Below are positions 61,076 to 64,000 of a stretch of 64,000 nt of DNA, piece by piece. Source of the stretch: Aldrovandia affinis (Eukaryota > Chordata > Actinopteri > Notacanthiformes > Halosauridae); the NCBI GenBank assembly GCA_029706075.1, contig JAINUG010000020.1, positions 5,609,860 to 5,673,859 of the forward strand, written 5' to 3'. Position 1 is the stretch's first letter; each line of letters starts with the position of its first letter. The translations under genes were made by a program, and so were the position numbers. The notes beneath the pieces were generated by a model that ran no database searches, was not told where the DNA came from, and was given only the letters and a program-made list of their open reading frames with translations.

Positions 61076-62033
61076 GTAAGGCGGGAACGAGTTGATGGAA
61101 AATCGCCCCTCTGTTTTGTGTGGAGAGGGAAGTGAAGGAGCCAAAACAGCAGTGTCCACAAAAAAAATCAATGCCTTTGCAGTTATTGTATAAACCCTGA
61201 AAAGTGCCAAACTCTCGGTGCTGTATAGCTATGGGGTATGCTTGCATGCCTGCCATCCCAATATTTATGTAGAGCAATGGGTAACTAGAGAAGATGCTGC
61301 CAAATATGAAAATGAAGCAATGGAATGGCATATTATAGAACCGGCAGAACAAGCATGAGACAGAATTGGTACCAATAGAACCCCCTGCCCCAGTTTAAGG
61401 GAGCGCTCGGCAACCACTTTGATTCCGCACACACCATAAACAGACGCTCCCTGCTATCGAGCGTGACTGAAGGTTCATTAATATTTCACAGGCAGATCTG
61501 ATCTGCAGTTCCCTCCATCTTCCGTTGGAATTCACAAGCCCATGTTTTCTGGGTTACGCGAACGCAATGATTTGAATACCCTCAGATCAGATTAATTTGA
61601 GGTTTTTGCGTTTTTGTTTTATTCCGTTCCATTTTGCTGTTGAGCAGACTCATCAAAAAAACATAATAAACCATTCTAAATGTTTTAAGGTGTTGTTCCA
61701 GTTGATACAGTTGAGAAAAACAGAGCATGCATTGAGCTCCTACCTACGTTATTTTGAAAATGCCACCTTTAGTGACTCACAGAACAGCATTAGTGCAAAT
61801 GGAACACGATAAAATGTTATTATTTATCGATCTTTTTCCCCCTAAAACTACCATCTCTTGAAGACACATAGTAGTGGTGATGCATTACTTGACACTGTCA
61901 CAAGAAATTCTTATGTTGCTACTTATGTTATTTATTTATTTTTACCACCATGAGATGCCATTTTGTTTTGCTTATGCTATTTAGGTTTTAAATACTACTG
62001 CTATTACTCAACAAACACTTGCATGTTAAACAT

Positions 62034-62209
62034 GTTTTGCTAACATTCATTAAAGGGAATTCCATCTCTTCAAAGAATTCTGAATAAAGCTGGCACGCAT
62101 CTATCCAAATACCTTCTCTGCATTCATTTTTGATCGTAAATTGCTTTTACGGATGTTAAAAATGATTGTATTTCATATTACATTACCGCGGTAATGTAAA
62201 GAGACTTTA
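62034..62209 (+). repeat. Local direct repeat, copy 2 (downstream of exon 6)
   Basis: Matches 60578-60761 with scattered substitutions and small indels. The two copies are about 1.46 kb apart and bracket exon 6. Confidence 0.85.
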
Positions 62210-62289
62210 AATACTACTAATACTACTACTATTACTACACCCACTACTACTAGTAATAATAATAATTCATGGGTCTTCCCATGAAGACA

Positions 62290-62499
62290 GGCAGTGCGAT
62301 ATAATGGTTAGGGAACTGGGCTTGTAACGTTAAGGTTGCAGGTTCAATCCCCAGGTGGGACACTGCTGTTGTACCCTTGAGCAAGGTACTTAACCTGAAT
62401 TGCTTCAGTTAATATCCAGCTGTATAAATGGAGTGTAAAGAAATGTAAACTGTAAGTCGCTCTGGATAAGAGCGTCTGCTAAATGCCTGTAATGTAATG
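62290..62499 (+). mobile_element. tRNA-derived SINE with UnaL2-type tail, abutting exon 7 acceptor
   Basis: Head with ATAATGGTTAGGGAACTGGG and box B GGTTCAATCCCC; body GTACCCTTGAGCAAGGTACT; stem-loop CGCTCTGGATAAGAGCG (62458-62474); (TGTAA) end. Only CCTTCCACCACGGTCTCCTC separates it from the acceptor AG at 62520-62521. Confidence 0.9.
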
Positions 62500-62521
62500 C
62501 CTTCCACCACGGTCTCCTCAG

Positions 62522-62685
62522 ATCTCTGGACCTGACTGGCCCTCTGCTCTTGGGGGGAATCCCTAAGCTCCCGGAGGACTTCCCTGTCCAGACCCGCCAG
62601 TTTGTGGGATGCATGAAGAACCTGCAAATCGACAACCGCCACATAGACATGGCCAGCCACATCGCCAACAATGGCACTGTACCTG
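62522..62685 (+). CDS. celsr2: celsr2 exon 7: end of laminin-G 1
   Basis: Completes K1602 and encodes residues 1603-1656 plus one base: SLDLTGPLLLGGIPKLPEDF, then QTRQFVGCMKNL and IDNRHIDMASHIANNGTVP. The FVGC motif closes the LamG disulfide. IDNRHIDMA...NGTVP matches CELSR2. Acceptor CTCCTCAG, donor GTACGT. Confidence 0.95.

Positions 62686-64000
<1,315 letters not shown>

Larger units (their letters stand above)
61076..62521 (+). other. celsr2: celsr2 intron 6
   Basis: 1,446 bp. Donor GTAAGG, acceptor CTCCTCAG. Contains the second direct-repeat copy (62034-62209), an (ATT/ACT)-rich patch at about 62205-62265 and a full SINE (62290-62499) ending 20 bp before the acceptor AG. Sequence 61380-61560 looks non-repetitive. 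Confidence 0.9.

Overview
The window is vertebrate, almost certainly teleost, nuclear DNA. It holds the 5' part of one large multi-exon gene on the + strand, celsr2 (cadherin EGF LAG seven-pass G-type receptor 2, a Flamingo/planar-cell-polarity receptor). Eight coding exons were placed by translation, GT-AG sites and phase continuity: 3899-7484, 31688-32320, 44770-44992, 52644-52759, 53621-53709, 60918-61075, 62522-62685 and 63331-63456. Together they give 1,698 complete codons without a frame break. They cover the signal peptide, a Cys-containing N-terminal region, a furin-like RRKR site, nine cadherin repeats, three EGF-like modules, the first laminin-G domain and a fourth EGF. The other EGF/LamG modules, HormR, GAIN/GPS, seven-pass domain and tail lie beyond the right edge. 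Several paralogue-specific stretches point to CELSR2 rather than CELSR1 or CELSR3.

Layout: 1-619 looks like the 3' end of an upstream transcript, with an AATAAA. 620-3471 is intergenic with one MITE. A TATA-like box at 3472 and a short upstream ORF precede the start codon at 3899. The first coding exon carries nearly all cadherin repeats. Introns 1 (24.2 kb), 2 (12.4 kb), 3 (7.7 kb) and 5 (7.2 kb) are packed with transposons and simple repeats; introns 4, 6 and 7 are short.

Mobile DNA: a Gypsy-type LTR retrotransposon without integrase (22716-27450), carrying a Harbinger-like insert with a TTA duplication; a PiggyBac remnant (15793-17330) that keeps the cysteine-rich C-terminal domain; seven Tc1/mariner-like copies or fragments; three hAT-like MITEs with 8-bp duplications; and several tRNA-derived SINEs or LINE tails. 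The SINE/LINE tails share a stem-loop with a GGATA loop and (TGTAA)n end, the type described for eel UnaL2/UnaSINE. This fits a teleost, perhaps an elopomorph, but does not prove the lineage.

I see no new multi-gene system. The observations most worth following concern how repeats sit against celsr2 splice sites (exons 4, 5, 6 and 7), a possible intronic polyadenylation product ending in intron 1, RFX X-box-like palindromes in intron 2, and the nested history of the LTR element.
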